The translations under genes and the position numbers were made by a program. Under the pieces are notes generated by a model. The model was given only the letters and a program-made list of their open reading frames with translations, searched no databases and was not told the origin of the DNA. Below are positions 35,870 to 46,984 of a stretch of DNA of 64,000 bases, piece after piece. The stretch's first letter is position 1, and each line of letters begins with the position of its first letter. The stretch is from positions 224,139,924 to 224,203,923 of the forward strand of contig CM056993.1 in NCBI GenBank assembly GCA_029891345.1, in the 5' to 3' direction. Source of the stretch: Dryococelus australis (taxonomy: Eukaryota > Arthropoda > Insecta > Phasmatodea > Phasmatidae).

Positions 35870-36165
35870 AGGAATGTAAGACAACCCACAAGCAAAAAAG
35901 AAAAGAGAAATGAAATTTTTTTAACATTGCTTTTTTATGCAGTAATCCTAAGAAAAATTCAATCCAGTACCTATGTACATCCCTAATAATCATATTTTTG
36001 GAACCGTTTGAGATATTTTCCTGGGATAGAAAGTAGCCTATGTTACTCTCTGGGCCTCCAACTATATTTGTGCACAAAATCACGTCGATCTGTTTCTCCA
36101 TTTTGACGTGAAAGAGGAAAGACAAACAACCACACTTTCGCATTTATATAGTAATAAGAATTTAG
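35870..36165 (-). repeat. Interspersed repeat abutting the satellite
   Basis: On the minus strand it begins aaatgcgaaagtgtggttgt, followed by tctttcctctttcacgtca, then atcgacgtgatttt and ggaggcccagagagtaacat. I recognise this wording as a dispersed arthropod repeat, without a firm family name. A 113-codon minus-strand frame (35802-36143) is the conceptual translation and not a gene. It ends within a few bases of the A-box satellite, in the same orientation. Confidence 0.6.
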
Positions 36166-36859
36166 TATATCCTGAATTATTTTTATAATTAAATTTTTTC
36201 AAACTTTTTTGTATGATAATATTTATTAGAAATATGGTTTGTATTTAATTTTGAATAAATTTAATTGTGTGATGATAGTTTATTTTATTAAATTTTTCTT
36301 CTTACTACATATCTCACAACAATCTAATTTATGTATATATATATATATATAACAATTTATATCTGACACACAAACTGCTCTTTTTTTATCTACATATATT
36401 TAAACTAATGCATATAAATCTATCTAAAACATTTAATTCTAAACCATTGTTATCTTTTTTAGAATAGTTAAAAGATTTTTCTTCATTTTTAGCAATTGTA
36501 ACAATATTTTCAACATCGTCCCCTAATTCTTTAATAAATAAGCATCAAAACTTGATAAATAATGAATATATTGTCACAAGATGCCAGAAGGGCATATCAG
36601 AGTTCACGGGATGGAGGTACTACCAAAAATAAAATAATTAAATATCACTCTTTATTTACCGACACACATTATTTTGAAAATTAATATATCGCCACCAATA
36701 CTCTTATTATTCTCAATGAGCGAAATCACTAATGTATATTTCAATTCTAATTAAAGGTCCCTCTCAGTGTCTACATAAATGTTATGCCCTACCAAAAATT
36801 TACAACAAAACATACAAAATCCAAAAGAAATTTCAGTGTTTGTAGAAACATTATTCTAA
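36166..36859. other. AT-rich non-coding DNA
   Basis: Includes a short (ta)n run at ~36334-36350. No gene or larger repeat recognised. Confidence 0.4.
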
Positions 36860-37725
36860 TGTATTTTTATTGGTTTCTGTTGTTTTCCATTATCACCCAG
36901 TAGGTTGTATTGGATTCCAGTGGTTTGCATTGTATACAAATTTAGTGAACAGTGAACATTTCATTGTTTTCTGTTGGTTTCTGTTGTCAGAAAACGGTGG
37001 AACCATTGGTTTTATTTGTTTTCTATTGGCCACAACAACTTATAGTGGACTAGGTTGGTTTCTGTTATCAATTTATCTGCTGTTTTTGTTGTAGTCTAGT
37101 GGTTTCCATTGACTTCTGTCTGTTGTGTTATGTTGGTTATTTTATGTGCCATAGCCTGTTTGCTTGTGTTGTATTCTAGTTGTTACAATTGGTTTCTGTT
37201 ACATTGTGTTGTTTTCTGTTGTGCTGTAGTCTATCCTTTTCTGTGGTATTCTACCAGTTTCACTGGTTTCTGTTCTGTGTTCTGTTAGTTTTTGCTGTTT
37301 TTTGGTGGCTCCCATTGGTTTATCTTTTGTCTGTAGTCGTTAGATTTTTGTTGTATTCCAGTGGTTTCCGTTGGTTTCTGTTGTGTTTTGTTGATTACTA
37401 TTGTGCTGTAGTCAGTTATTGTTTGTCTTCTAATGGTTTCCAGTTGTTTCTGTTATGTTTAATTGATTTCTATTGTGCTGCAGCAATTTTGTTTCTGTCG
37501 TATTCTAATGGTTTCAATTTTTTCTGCTGTGTTTTGTTGGTTCCTATTGTGCATTATGTTGTGTTCTAATGGTTTCCATTGGTTATTGTTGTGTTTTTTG
37601 TTTTTGTTGTCTTGTGGCCAGTTGGTTTCAGTTGCATTCTAGTTGTTACATAGGTTCCTGTTGCATTTTGTCGGTTTATATTGTAGTGTAGCCAATTGGT
37701 TTCTGTTATTTTCTAGTGGTCCAAA
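36860..37725 (+). repeat. ggtttctgttgt array, part 1
   Basis: A degenerate tandem array with a period of roughly 72-75 bp, itself built of shorter sub-repeats on ttggtttctgttgtg and ctagtggtttcc. Register points lie at ~37355, 37427, 37502 and 37563, the last unit being shortened. The open frame 37180-37569 (many Leu, Phe, Cys, Val) only reflects the T-rich repeat. It continues at 39045 after an insertion. Confidence 0.85.
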
Positions 37726-39044
37726 TTAATTTTGGTGTGATGCCATGGTGCCTCAGTGAGTAGAGGCAGGATTTAAAGAGCGGTGAAATTTTTAAGGATA
37801 TTTTACCCAGGGTGCCAGACATCATGGATGATGTCGTGTGAGTCGGTAGAGAAGAGGTTTCGTCCAGGGTCGTTCGGCCGACGTCCAATGTTATCCTGGA
37901 CTGCTCCTCCTTATAAATGCACCGTACAATTATTCCAAATGCATAGTGCCTAGTGGCATGTTCATAGTGCCTAATGGCATGTAACATACCCATGTTACAT
38001 AATATTGCGGCATACAAAATCTCGCATATTAAGTTGGCACAGTGACTTGTCGGCTAGTCACACGCCTACGTTTACACACACGATACTTCCTCATTCACAA
38101 ATAAATAAAATATATATTAAGACACTGGGTGAAAAAGGTGTGGGTATTCTAAGGGGTCATGCATAAATTATGCTGATTATTTACCAAGGCTCTTAGGGCC
38201 TACACTTTACATATATAATCACACTTCACGGCTTCACCTGCCAGTGAGGTAACACTGTAAAAATGGCACGAAGCCGATAAAAATAATGTGCAAAAATTTA
38301 AGCTTCCGTAGGCGATGCAATCACTGGGGAAGAGCACTGGGGAAGGCACTGGGGAAGAAGTGTCTCAGGCAGCTAAAGAACAATGGTTCCAGTGAATTAA
38401 AACTATGAAGATTGAATGATTGTAAAACAAAAGTTGAAGGTTCCCTGAGCACGCGAAACCCGAGCCGTGGAAACATGCAACCACAACCCCAAGATGCTCG
38501 TAGCTGACTGGCTGCACGCCATGGCGTGCCGGCCGAGTTTGGCGGGCCACGTGGACCTACTTTCTTAACATTGTAAAATACATAATAACCCTTTGTGTTC
38601 CTTACCTTGCGCTGGAACATGCATAAGTGATCCTTAAAAATAACATTTCATATGGAACAATGTTTACCTTTGGGTGAATAAGGGGAGGATGACACACGTT
38701 GTGAATGATACATAATGAAACAATGAAAAACAAACTTTACTTACTCCAAAATGCACTGGGGTTGTTTCCTTGTCTAAATAATGTAAACACATGAAGGCCC
38801 GTTTTTACATATTACACACAAAACCCTACATAAAAGATATGACTGAAAAACAAGATCTATTTTATATTATTACCCTACAGCGGGTGCTCTGACGTCATGT
38901 ACTCAAGTTTGCGTTGTGTTGCGTCCACACATGTACGGCACTGAACGTGCTGCTCCGCTCGTCGAGTGAGCATCCCAACTGCGCAGCTACGTGGCGCCGT
39001 GGCTGTCAAACAGGCTTAGGATGGAACATGTGACACACGTCAAT
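37726..39044. mobile_element. Insertion splitting the ggtttctgttgt array
   Basis: About 1.3 kb of unrelated, partly GC-rich sequence between two halves of one tandem array, so most likely a later insertion. It contains three adjoining copies of cactggggaag at ~38324-38358 and the 16-mer ggtaacactgtaaaaa (38247) shared with 23504. Minus-strand open stretches (37706-38017, 38321-38620) have no known domain. No terminal repeat or target duplication could be fixed. Confidence 0.5.
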
Positions 39045-39780
39045 TTCGAATGTGTTTTATTGGTTCCTATCAGGTTTTGTTGGTTTCTATTGTCATAAGC
39101 TTAGTTGGTTTCTGTTGTATTTTAGTGGTTTACATTATTTATGTTGTGTGCTATTGGTTTCTGTTGTGCTGTAATGACCTTAAATTTTTCCATAGTATAC
39201 TGTCGTGCTCTGTTCCTTTCTGTTGTGTTCTGTTTATTTCTGTTGTGTTCCATGGGTTTCTGCTGTTTTATTTGTTTCTCCTGTGGTTTGTTGGTATCTG
39301 TTTTGTTTTGTTGTGTGTCATAATCTTTTGGGTTCTCTTGTATTAAGATTGTTTATGTTGAATTCTGCTGTGTTATGTCGGTTTCTGTTGCATTGTAGTC
39401 AGTGTGTTTCTGTTGTATTATAATAGTTTCCAATGGGTTTTGTTGTGGTGTAATTTTATCCTTTCTGATAGATTTAAGTGGATTTCTTTTACTTCTTTTG
39501 TGTTCCGTTGGTGTCTGTAGGTTTTTGTTACATTCTAGTCCATTCCATTGATTTCTGCTGTGTCTTATTTGCACTATTTTGTATTCTGATTGTTTATTTT
39601 GTTTTGCTGTGATTTGCTGGTTTCTATTATGGTGTTGATGCTTGGTTTTCATTGGTTTGTGTTGTGCTTTATTTCGTTAGCATCTATAGTAGTCTTCTTG
39701 TTTAAATTGATTGTTTTCTAGCATGTTTCTTGTTTTATATGGTGCTGTTTTTGTTGTTTTTGTTTAATTTCCTGTGATAT
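39045..39780 (+). repeat. ggtttctgttgt array, part 2
   Basis: Same array as 36860-37725: tattggttcctatcaggttt at 39059, ttggtttctgttgtatttta at 39105, and repeated ttctgttgtgttc at 39220-39250. Open frames in three registers are translations of the repeat. It fades into ordinary AT-rich DNA by ~39780. Confidence 0.82.
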
Positions 39781-40339
39781 CTGCAGCAAACTTAATAATA
39801 ATAATTGCATAGACCTAACTGCAGTTCAGAGTCATTTATTTTTAACAATTTTTGTGATATTGCGATAAGAATAACCGAATTGCAAACTAAAGTGAAACAA
39901 TGGTGAAAAAATTAGAGATAACATTTACCAATTTAAGGATACCACTGGCCAATTAAATTTTGAAAAAATATGACTTTCCTGGAACTGAATATGCTAATAT
40001 TTATTTGAAATTCAACCCCTTAAAAATATTACTTTTTATTTTGGGTAATATATAAATAAAACAATAAGTAGCCTATTACATTAAATATCAAAACATAAAT
40101 ATTCAATTCTATAGGGCTTTTTTTATTCATACATAACAGAAAAAATTAAAAGTTATGGTTTTTGGTGGAAAATAATGCGAAAAATATGGATATGAAAACA
40201 TTTTATATCATGAGTATTTTGACACATATTGTGCATATGGGAGGAGTCAATTTTCATATTAATATGATACAGGCATAATATAATGAACTGGATGGCATCA
40301 AACTTACATAAGACCAACTGAAATGAAAAGATTTTGTTT
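39781..40339. other. AT-rich non-coding DNA
   Basis: Nothing recognised on either strand. Confidence 0.4.
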
Positions 40340-40689
40340 AGGCGAAACAAATTCGAGAATTAAGAATGTGCTACATACAACTTCTAAAAAGGCTGACTTG
40401 CTTCGCGGGTGCATGGTTGATGGGGGGATGATTTTGAGTGGAGAAATTTGGGCAGCTCTTGACAATAAGTTCTTGAGAGCCGATGATGGTGAAATTAGGT
40501 GAGAATGGATGAGCAGCGCCAGAATGCAAGGGCGAGGGAAACGGGAGATTCTCGGGAAAGTCCGCTGACCAGCGGCATCTTCTGGCAAGATTCCCACTTG
40601 CAAAAATCCGGTAGTGACCCGGCCAGGAATTGAGCCCGGCTTGCCTTGGTGGGAGGCTAGTAGTCTAACTGATCAGTCACTGTGGCCCC
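40340..40689 (-). mobile_element. tRNA-derived SINE
   Basis: The minus strand starts ggggccacagtgactgatca (40689 downward) and forms a tRNA-like head. The A box is around tgactgatcagtt (40667-40679) and the B box in gggctcaattcctgg (40623-40637), spaced as in Pol III type 2 promoters. A body of ~270 bp follows, with no coding function (99-codon frame 40304-40603 is incidental). SINEs are transcribed by Pol III and retroposed by a partner LINE; which LINE is unknown. The 3' end near 40340 is approximate, with no clear poly(A) tail seen. The head resembles the unit of the satellite at 35020-35868. Confidence 0.82.
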
Positions 40690-41220
40690 GGGGGATGGAC
40701 AGAATGTTAATAGAATGACATTTTGTCAACCACGACAAACATAAAAAAGTATGAGTTCTTTAAACTGGAAATAATATTTTAGATACTGTGGTATTTAGTG
40801 ACAAAGTAAAGCAACTTGGAATTTTGAAAAATGGTGTTGTGTTATAATCGGATATATAAAACCTCTAATAGATGTTAAAATGTTTAAAAATGAAAACACA
40901 GAAACTACAGTTGCACATACAGCAATACATACAAGCCCAATTATATACACTAGACATATTGTGAAATATTATATGTTCTGTTGTTCTAAATTTATTTGAC
41001 TTAATGAGGTACTGGGCTTGTAAGTATTCCCACATTTATGCTGTTTGGTTAATCGGAAGTGGGTAACTTATTTGAAAACTATAAATTCTAACTTATAATT
41101 TAAAACAACTGAAAAACAGCAATGTCTCACCCAATATTAAAAACCACAACCTTTCTCACTCTAATCAGACACACGATAACTTTTATTTTCAAGTTACCTG
41201 TTTTCAATTATTTATCTCGC
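40690..41220. other. AT-rich non-coding DNA
   Basis: Nothing recognised. Confidence 0.4.
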
Positions 41221-41430
41221 AGTATTTGTTAGTACTAACAAGAAATTACTGATAACTATTCTACATTGGTGAAAATAAATTCTGGTGAATTTCTTAGAAG
41301 CTTAGATGCCAGGTTTGCGTTGTCGTCTCGTTGATAGCAAACTATGAGAAAGAGTACCAAGACAATTAAAGTACGTACACGAGTAACTTACCCGGGATTC
41401 AAATTCAGAAAAACTCTTAAAAATTAAGCT
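41221..41430 (-). repeat. Left terminal arm of 7.7-kb foldback structure
   Basis: Its reverse complement aligns with 48740-48935: agtttttctgaattt against agtttttctgaattc, then tgaatcccgggtaagt against cgaatccagggtaagt, ttaattgtcttggtact against ttaattgccttggtact, and, ~60 bp on, aatttattttcaccaatgta against aatttatttccaccgatgta. Each arm is joined on its inner side to units of the same ~280-bp tandem family. Non-coding. Confidence 0.75.
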
Positions 41431-41905
41431 AGCATGCAGTCAACTGCTTCATGGAGGTGAAAAATCGGAGCATCCAATTCGGATGTAATCAGTCAAAGGT
41501 TTTGGATGATAGGGTTCACTAACCTGGAATATTTAAATGGCAATAATTTTGAAATAAAGTGTATGGGCCACTAACAACACATATAAGTTTACATGGACTT
41601 CCATAACGCCCCCTGTGTAAAAAAATTGGTGGAAAAATCAGTTAATTGGTTTCCAAGAAGTGGCATAAAAACTGTATTTTTTAAACAGGGGTATTTGATA
41701 AAAACTGCCTAAAAAGAGTTTCTGTATAGGTGTTTTCAATAGATACTACCAGCAAAAATTTTGATTGCATTTGGTTGAATTGTTAAATAGATATGCCAAA
41801 CATATCTAAATATTTATATAGCCAAAATTTTGAAAATCAATGTCTGGCCATATTTAAATCATGTAACTTTACATGGATTCTGTATCTATCTCCAACTACC
41901 TGTGC
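41431..41905 (-). repeat. Inverted subterminal units, left side
   Basis: Read on the minus strand, this carries the same units as 46985-48720: aatacagtttttatgccact (matching 48022 aatacagtttttatgccatt), then ttccaccaattttttacac, catgtaaacttatatgtgt and ttcaaaattattgccattta. Roughly one and a half to two units are present, against six on the right. Heavily diverged, no coding capacity. Confidence 0.72.
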
Positions 41906-42660
41906 AAATCCCATGTTTGTGGTCTGACCGTTCAACGTAATAATAGGTTTATGATTATAGTCTCTTCGCGATTTCTTCATACTATTTGAACTAAATCTTT
42001 GGAAAATCACTAAGTAATGTCATGTATCACAAACTTTTCTAATCTTTTGTTAACATAGAAAAAAATTCTTGTTCGATCGAACTTTTTACTATATTTTATC
42101 TGTAAACTATATTATTTCATTTATAACTAAAATGCATAAATACAGGGAGAATGTGTATTGGCAATGCCTAGTGGGAAGTCGTTCTTATACAAATTATTAC
42201 ATTAAACTGAGAGCACACGAACGCGGTACGCTGTCTCTTAGGTGTCATTTTCTAGACTGGGTTAAGCTGTGTTCGCATGAGGCGGAGCAATATCCTGGAA
42301 GTAGAACTTTAGCAGGGCTTCAAGAAAGATTGAAGTAACTGTGAATGGGCTATATTTCGTGAATGAAAAACGAGCGCACGAGAACGTGAACGAAATTATT
42401 AGTGGTTGTTCAAAGAATTTGATCGTCTTGCATCCAACCAATAGCACATGGTTGTATATTAATATGGTTTTAACAAATGAATGTTGTGTTACTATATTAA
42501 AACCGACTTAATACTCGTGTGGCACCAGCACGCACCAGATTCCGGCATTACTGTTCTGCATTACAAGCCAATCTTTACCTACTGCTGATCATCTATATTA
42601 GTTATATGTTACAACATGTAATATATATTTCAAGTGAGTCGAAATCCGTCTCTCATCCAT

Positions 42661-42735
<75 letters not shown>

Positions 42736-43279
42736 CTTTTGCGGTTGAAACAACTGTGCTGGTCTGATGTCAAGTAGTGAGATTTTCATGTTTTGTAGAT
42801 ATCCCAGCCTTAGCTGTCGCGTGATTCACTAGCACCTGCCTTGGTGGGTGAAGAACTGTCAAACGCAAGTGTACGCAGTGTCTCAACTGAAGTAGGTCAA
42901 TTTTAACATCAACTATTTAGGAGTGATTTTACAGGAAAAAAAAGCAAAAGATAATCAAAGCAAGCCAAATTTACATTTCTCTTCTCTGCTATACAACAGT
43001 CAAATTTCACGAGTTATTACGGTAAAAATACACAGTTACTTTTGGATCGTATTTCATTGCAAAAATTAAATGAAACACAATGCATGTGTGCCTAATTCTG
43101 AAAGCAGTTCGAAAAAAAATGACTTGAATTTTGTAGAAACAAATTGAGTAGGGTCTATTAGAGTTTTACTGTCCACAGATTTAACTTTACAAAATAGGCA
43201 AATGCATCAGGAAGAAGTTTTCCAAATAGTCGGCTAAAATTTTCCGCCCCGGGCGAGTTGTGCTGGGACACCGAGCTTA
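41906..43279. other. Interior of foldback structure, non-coding
   Basis: No recognisable transposase or other gene. Contains the (ta)n microsatellite and some CpG-rich DNA (42180-42400) whose open frame (42069-42338) is unlike anything I know. Confidence 0.4.
42664..42732. repeat. (AT)n microsatellite, ~69 bp
   Basis: An uninterrupted at/ta dinucleotide run of about 34 repeats. Long pure dinucleotide runs are unstable, so the length in the assembly may not be exact. Open frames across it (IYIYIY) are artefacts. Confidence 0.97.
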
Positions 43280-43697
43280 AAGGCTGTTCACGATAAAGTG
43301 AGCACTTTTGAAATCAACCCAAGAAAAAATCCACTGCTACTATCGTCATATATATTATGTGCACAGAATGACAGGCACCCAGTAAAGTTGGTAATGGTGG
43401 AAGGAATGTAGTTCCATACCTTGACATCAAATAAAAAGTGTTAGGTAACCATTTATGATAACTTAAATCTTTTCTTTCGTTTCCTATTATTTTTAATTAA
43501 TTTAAATGTAAAAACTATTAGATTTGTAAAGTACTTACTTTTCCAATAATTTCACAGTTTCACCTGAACGACGCATGAATAAAGTGATGAAGCCCATGGT
43601 AATGATAATTTTACATAAGGCGGAAAATACACAACGGGCATACAAGTAGATCTTAAGCAGGGCTTTCAAAAGTGCTTCCTTTAATGTGAACAGCCTT
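43280..43697. mobile_element. MITE with 34-bp TIRs and TA target duplication
   Basis: The left arm 43280-43313 starts aaggctgttcacgataaagt and continues gagcacttttgaaa. The right arm (43664-43697, reverse complement) is the same at 30 of 34 positions. Both ends are flanked by TA (43278-43279, 43698-43699), the mark of Tc1/mariner-type insertion. The 350-bp interior has no ORF of note. It is non-autonomous, so any mover must act in trans. A 17-mer of the arm recurs at 22539-22555. Confidence 0.85.
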
Positions 43698-43699
43698 TA

Positions 43700-44936
43700 C
43701 CAGGCACAGTCCTACAACGGGCTTATGTGCCGTACACTGATGACCATCGTTTTCTTTGTTGTGCAGTTTTAGAATTTTATCTATTGTGTGAAACATATTA
43801 ATTTTTAATTACATGTTCTGTTTTCCCAGTTTTGCAAGTAGGTCTAACAAGAAAACATTTCTCTATCTTTGTAAGAAATCTCTTTCTCGCAGTTATAAGT
43901 CAGAAAAACAAGTTCTATTTTGTCTGTGTATTCAAATGCCGAGGTTTAAATCTGGAAAAATTACCAGGTGTGTTACAACAAATTTATCTCTATAAATGTA
44001 GGCTAGATTAATTTTATACTTATTTTTTTGTTAGTTGAAATAAAATAATTAAAACTTTTACTAATGCAAACTACTCATATTTAGGTTATACTAAAAAAGG
44101 AATGCAAACTAAATGTATACTTACATTTTATCTTTTATTGAAAGTAATTTTACAGCTGAAAATGTTCGCTTTCACATACAAACTGCTACAGAAATGTTTC
44201 CTTTTTTAATATATTCCTCGTCGTCAACCACATACGTGAAAAAAAACTTACAGTCAAAAAAAAGATTTCACTTACAACGTTTGAAAAAATAATTTAATAA
44301 TTAGTTCGAAATGAATGAATAAGTTAGGTAAAACTATTTTTTTTTTTTATGTAATCTAACAAAAATTTGCGCTGATGGATTATGCCAAACTTACCGATTG
44401 TAAATTGTTCTGTGTATAAGCTCGGCACTAGTGTTACTACATTTTTTGTATTTAAATATTATGCAAATTTAAAGTAAAAGTATTTTTAATAACTTGTCTA
44501 GTAGGCATTTCGCACAATCAAATTAAATGCAGACGTTTGTACAAATAACATTCAAGTATCTCTGTGAAGATCTGAACAGATATGTTCGTGATAGCCTTTA
44601 CTTATATGTTAAAATAATGTTTCCATTACATTTTTTCAACCTAAATTTTATCGTGGGCGATAATTGTAAAATCACATTTGTCAACGTAACTGTACTCAAA
44701 TGTAAACTTACTTAAAATTACTCATGGTGTAAATGTAAGTAACTCAGTTACATTAACACTTTTTAGTACACGTTTGCTCAAGTATGGTCATGGTGAATTT
44801 GCACAGTGTATTTTCGTTGTTCAAGTGGCGCCATGATTTTAATACAGTCATACAGTAGGGATAAAAATGCACAAATAGGTTATTAATGTCGTGATGGTGT
44901 GTTTTTACACAAATATTAAAATGCATGCATCATTAT
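43700..44936. other. AT-rich non-coding DNA
   Basis: Open stretches of about 60 codons only; nothing recognised. Confidence 0.4.
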
Positions 44937-45230
44937 TAGGGACAGGTGTTTTTCCTCGAAAAGATTTATGGCCATACTCTACTTCAATATCCTACGTCCA
45001 CAACCCCGACTTTGTTTGGTTATTGGCTGCGGGTCTAAATGAGAAGACATGTTCTTATTTGACTGAGTCAGACGTAATAAAGTACTCCGATACTGAACGT
45101 CTATGATTCACAGGCAGACACTTGAGGCACGCGACATTTAAAATCATCCAACCACGAAAGTGCATTTGAAAAAAAGTGTTTCGGAGTACAACTGGTCTCG
45201 AAATCTTTTCGCGAAAAACACCTGTCCTTT
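44937..45230 (+). mobile_element. hAT-like MITE, copy A
   Basis: Terminal inverted repeats: agggacaggtgtttttc then cgaaaagattt at 44938-44967, mirrored at 45199-45229. The interior is homologous to copy B (45307-45570) read in reverse: ttcaatatcctac, ttattggctgcgggtct, gagaagac, atgattcacaggcagacact and acaactggtctcgaaatc all have counterparts in order. No target duplication survives (atcattat on the left, gtatctac on the right). The 71-codon frame across it is incidental. Confidence 0.82.
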
Positions 45231-45306
45231 GTATCTACATTTGAATTCCTAGCAACATTATCGTATCAGTACAACTTTGCAGCTGTCTTTGAAAATTACT
45301 CATACC

Positions 45307-45570
45307 TAGGACACCCGATTTTTGCGAAAAGATTTTGTGACCGGTTGTATTTCATGACACTTCACCTAAGACCCATATGATTGATTGGATGGTTTGTGTT
45401 TTACGCATCTTAGGTATCTGCACGCGAATCACAGACTTACAATATTGAAGTTACCGTCTTCTCACAAAGACACACAGCTAATAAGTGAAAGAAAACTACT
45501 GGCACACCTGTAGGGTATTGAAATCTATAAGCATGTGTCGAAATCTTTTAGCGAAATTCGCATGTCCCTG
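45307..45570 (-). mobile_element. hAT-like MITE, copy B, with 8-bp target duplication
   Basis: Bounded by a perfect 8-bp direct repeat ctcatacc (45299-45306 and 45571-45578). The right end in reverse complement reads CAGGGACATGCGAATTTCGC; the left end reads taggacacccgatttttgcg. A CAGGG terminus plus an 8-bp duplication is diagnostic of hAT transposition. It is 264 bp, non-coding, and lies 76 bp from copy A in the opposite orientation. It must have been moved in trans by a hAT transposase that is not in this window. Confidence 0.88.
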
Positions 45571-45578
45571 CTCATACC

Positions 45579-46769
45579 AAATAGTACATTTACTCAAATT
45601 CAATGCGTAAATGCACACGTTTATTTTAAAGTGTAGCTCATTTCACCTTGGATTGTGTGGTATTCGGAACTTGTTTATGTGGAGGTTTGTTATTGGTGTA
45701 TAGTTGTTCACGGTGAATCTGAAAAAAATGCTACCCACTTACGAATGTAACTCAATGACATGCATCCTCGAATTACAGCATATCCTCAAATGAGTCCCAC
45801 AGAATTCTCACAAGTCAGTCCGTTATCAAATTTTTTGTTACACACCCCACAAATAAGGTAGTAAAGACAAGTCAAAATTTATAATTGTTTGGTTAAAAAA
45901 TTGAACGATTCTTATTCTTATATGAAAAAAGAGTTTTCTTAAATGTCTTATGTTTAAATGGTAATATAACATCGTGTAAAAACAGCCAATTTGTTAAACG
46001 TGTCTTATAAGAATTAGGACACAATAAAATGTGACATACTTAAAAAAATATGTATTTATATAAAATGAAAATGTTAAATTTTAATACAACAATATACAGT
46101 ATTAATTGTGTGAGTTAAATAGAAGTAAATAAAAAATAATATCCACTACACCAAAGTAATTATGTTTGTATTTTGTATGCGGTAACAATTTCAATCACAC
46201 TTGTGTGTCTGATGTACATAACACTAGTTATTAATATCACATTTAGGATCTTTTTACCCTTTGAATGAAGAGAATTTTCCTCCAAAATTACTATTCTCTG
46301 AACATAAATAATTGTAACTTCAGCTTTAAATTGACAGATAATATGGAGTGATTGATATTTTCTCTTTGTCATATACAATAAATAGCGAAACTGATGTTTT
46401 CTAATGGATTATCTATGTGTGTGTGTTTCCTTGGGTAATTTCTACAGAAGGCTTTGCGCTATGCTGGTAGCATTTTGAAATATTACTGGCCCATGTGACC
46501 AGTAATATCAGTGCAGACGTATGTGCAGCCAATCAGATTTCAGAATGTCACCAACACAGAACAGAACTCTACTGTACTGTATTAATGCGCCCGGACCCCA
46601 ACATTTCCCAAACTTTCCGAACGAAAATTTCTGGGCAAATATGTATTCTATGTTTAAATAAATAGATATTTCTGTTTGCAAATAAAAACTTTTTGATTGT
46701 AAACTGAGAAAGCTTACTCTTTTCCATATCATATGGCCAATTTCAATTTGACCTCAATCTTAGACAGCG
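45579..46769. other. AT-rich non-coding DNA
   Basis: No recognisable gene or element; short open frames (46160-46378, 46508-46732) have no known motifs. Confidence 0.4.
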
Positions 46770-46834
46770 AGTTGGGATCAGGTACTTTTTAGCATACTTT
46801 CTGAAGGAAAGAAAGGCTTAGAGATAACTTTCCT

Positions 46835-46885
46835 GTCTGTGTGTATGTGTGAGTATGAGTGTGTGTGTATGTGTTAGGGGCTGTG
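46835..46885 (+). repeat. Imperfect (TG)n microsatellite
   Basis: A tgtgtgtatgtgtgag-type run, interrupted by single bases. It lies just before the ~280-bp array, a position that may mark the edge of the element. Confidence 0.75.
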
Positions 46886-46984
46886 TGTGAATGTGCCCCT
46901 TTCAATTTTTGAACGCGTGAACTGAATAACACGAAACTCGATACACATATATTACTAAATAATTTCACCTGACTGTTATAGTTT

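Noticed and set aside
37180-37569. 129-codon Leu/Phe/Cys-rich frame resembling a membrane protein
   Set aside because: It is a direct product of the T-rich ggtttctgttgt array and has no independent support.
37745-37775. A-box-like gcctcagtgagtagaggc suggesting another tRNA-derived SINE
   Set aside because: No convincing B box follows within the expected distance, so the similarity to a tRNA D-arm alone is not enough.
42519-42789. IYIYIY open frames on both strands
   Set aside because: Translation of the (AT)n microsatellite.
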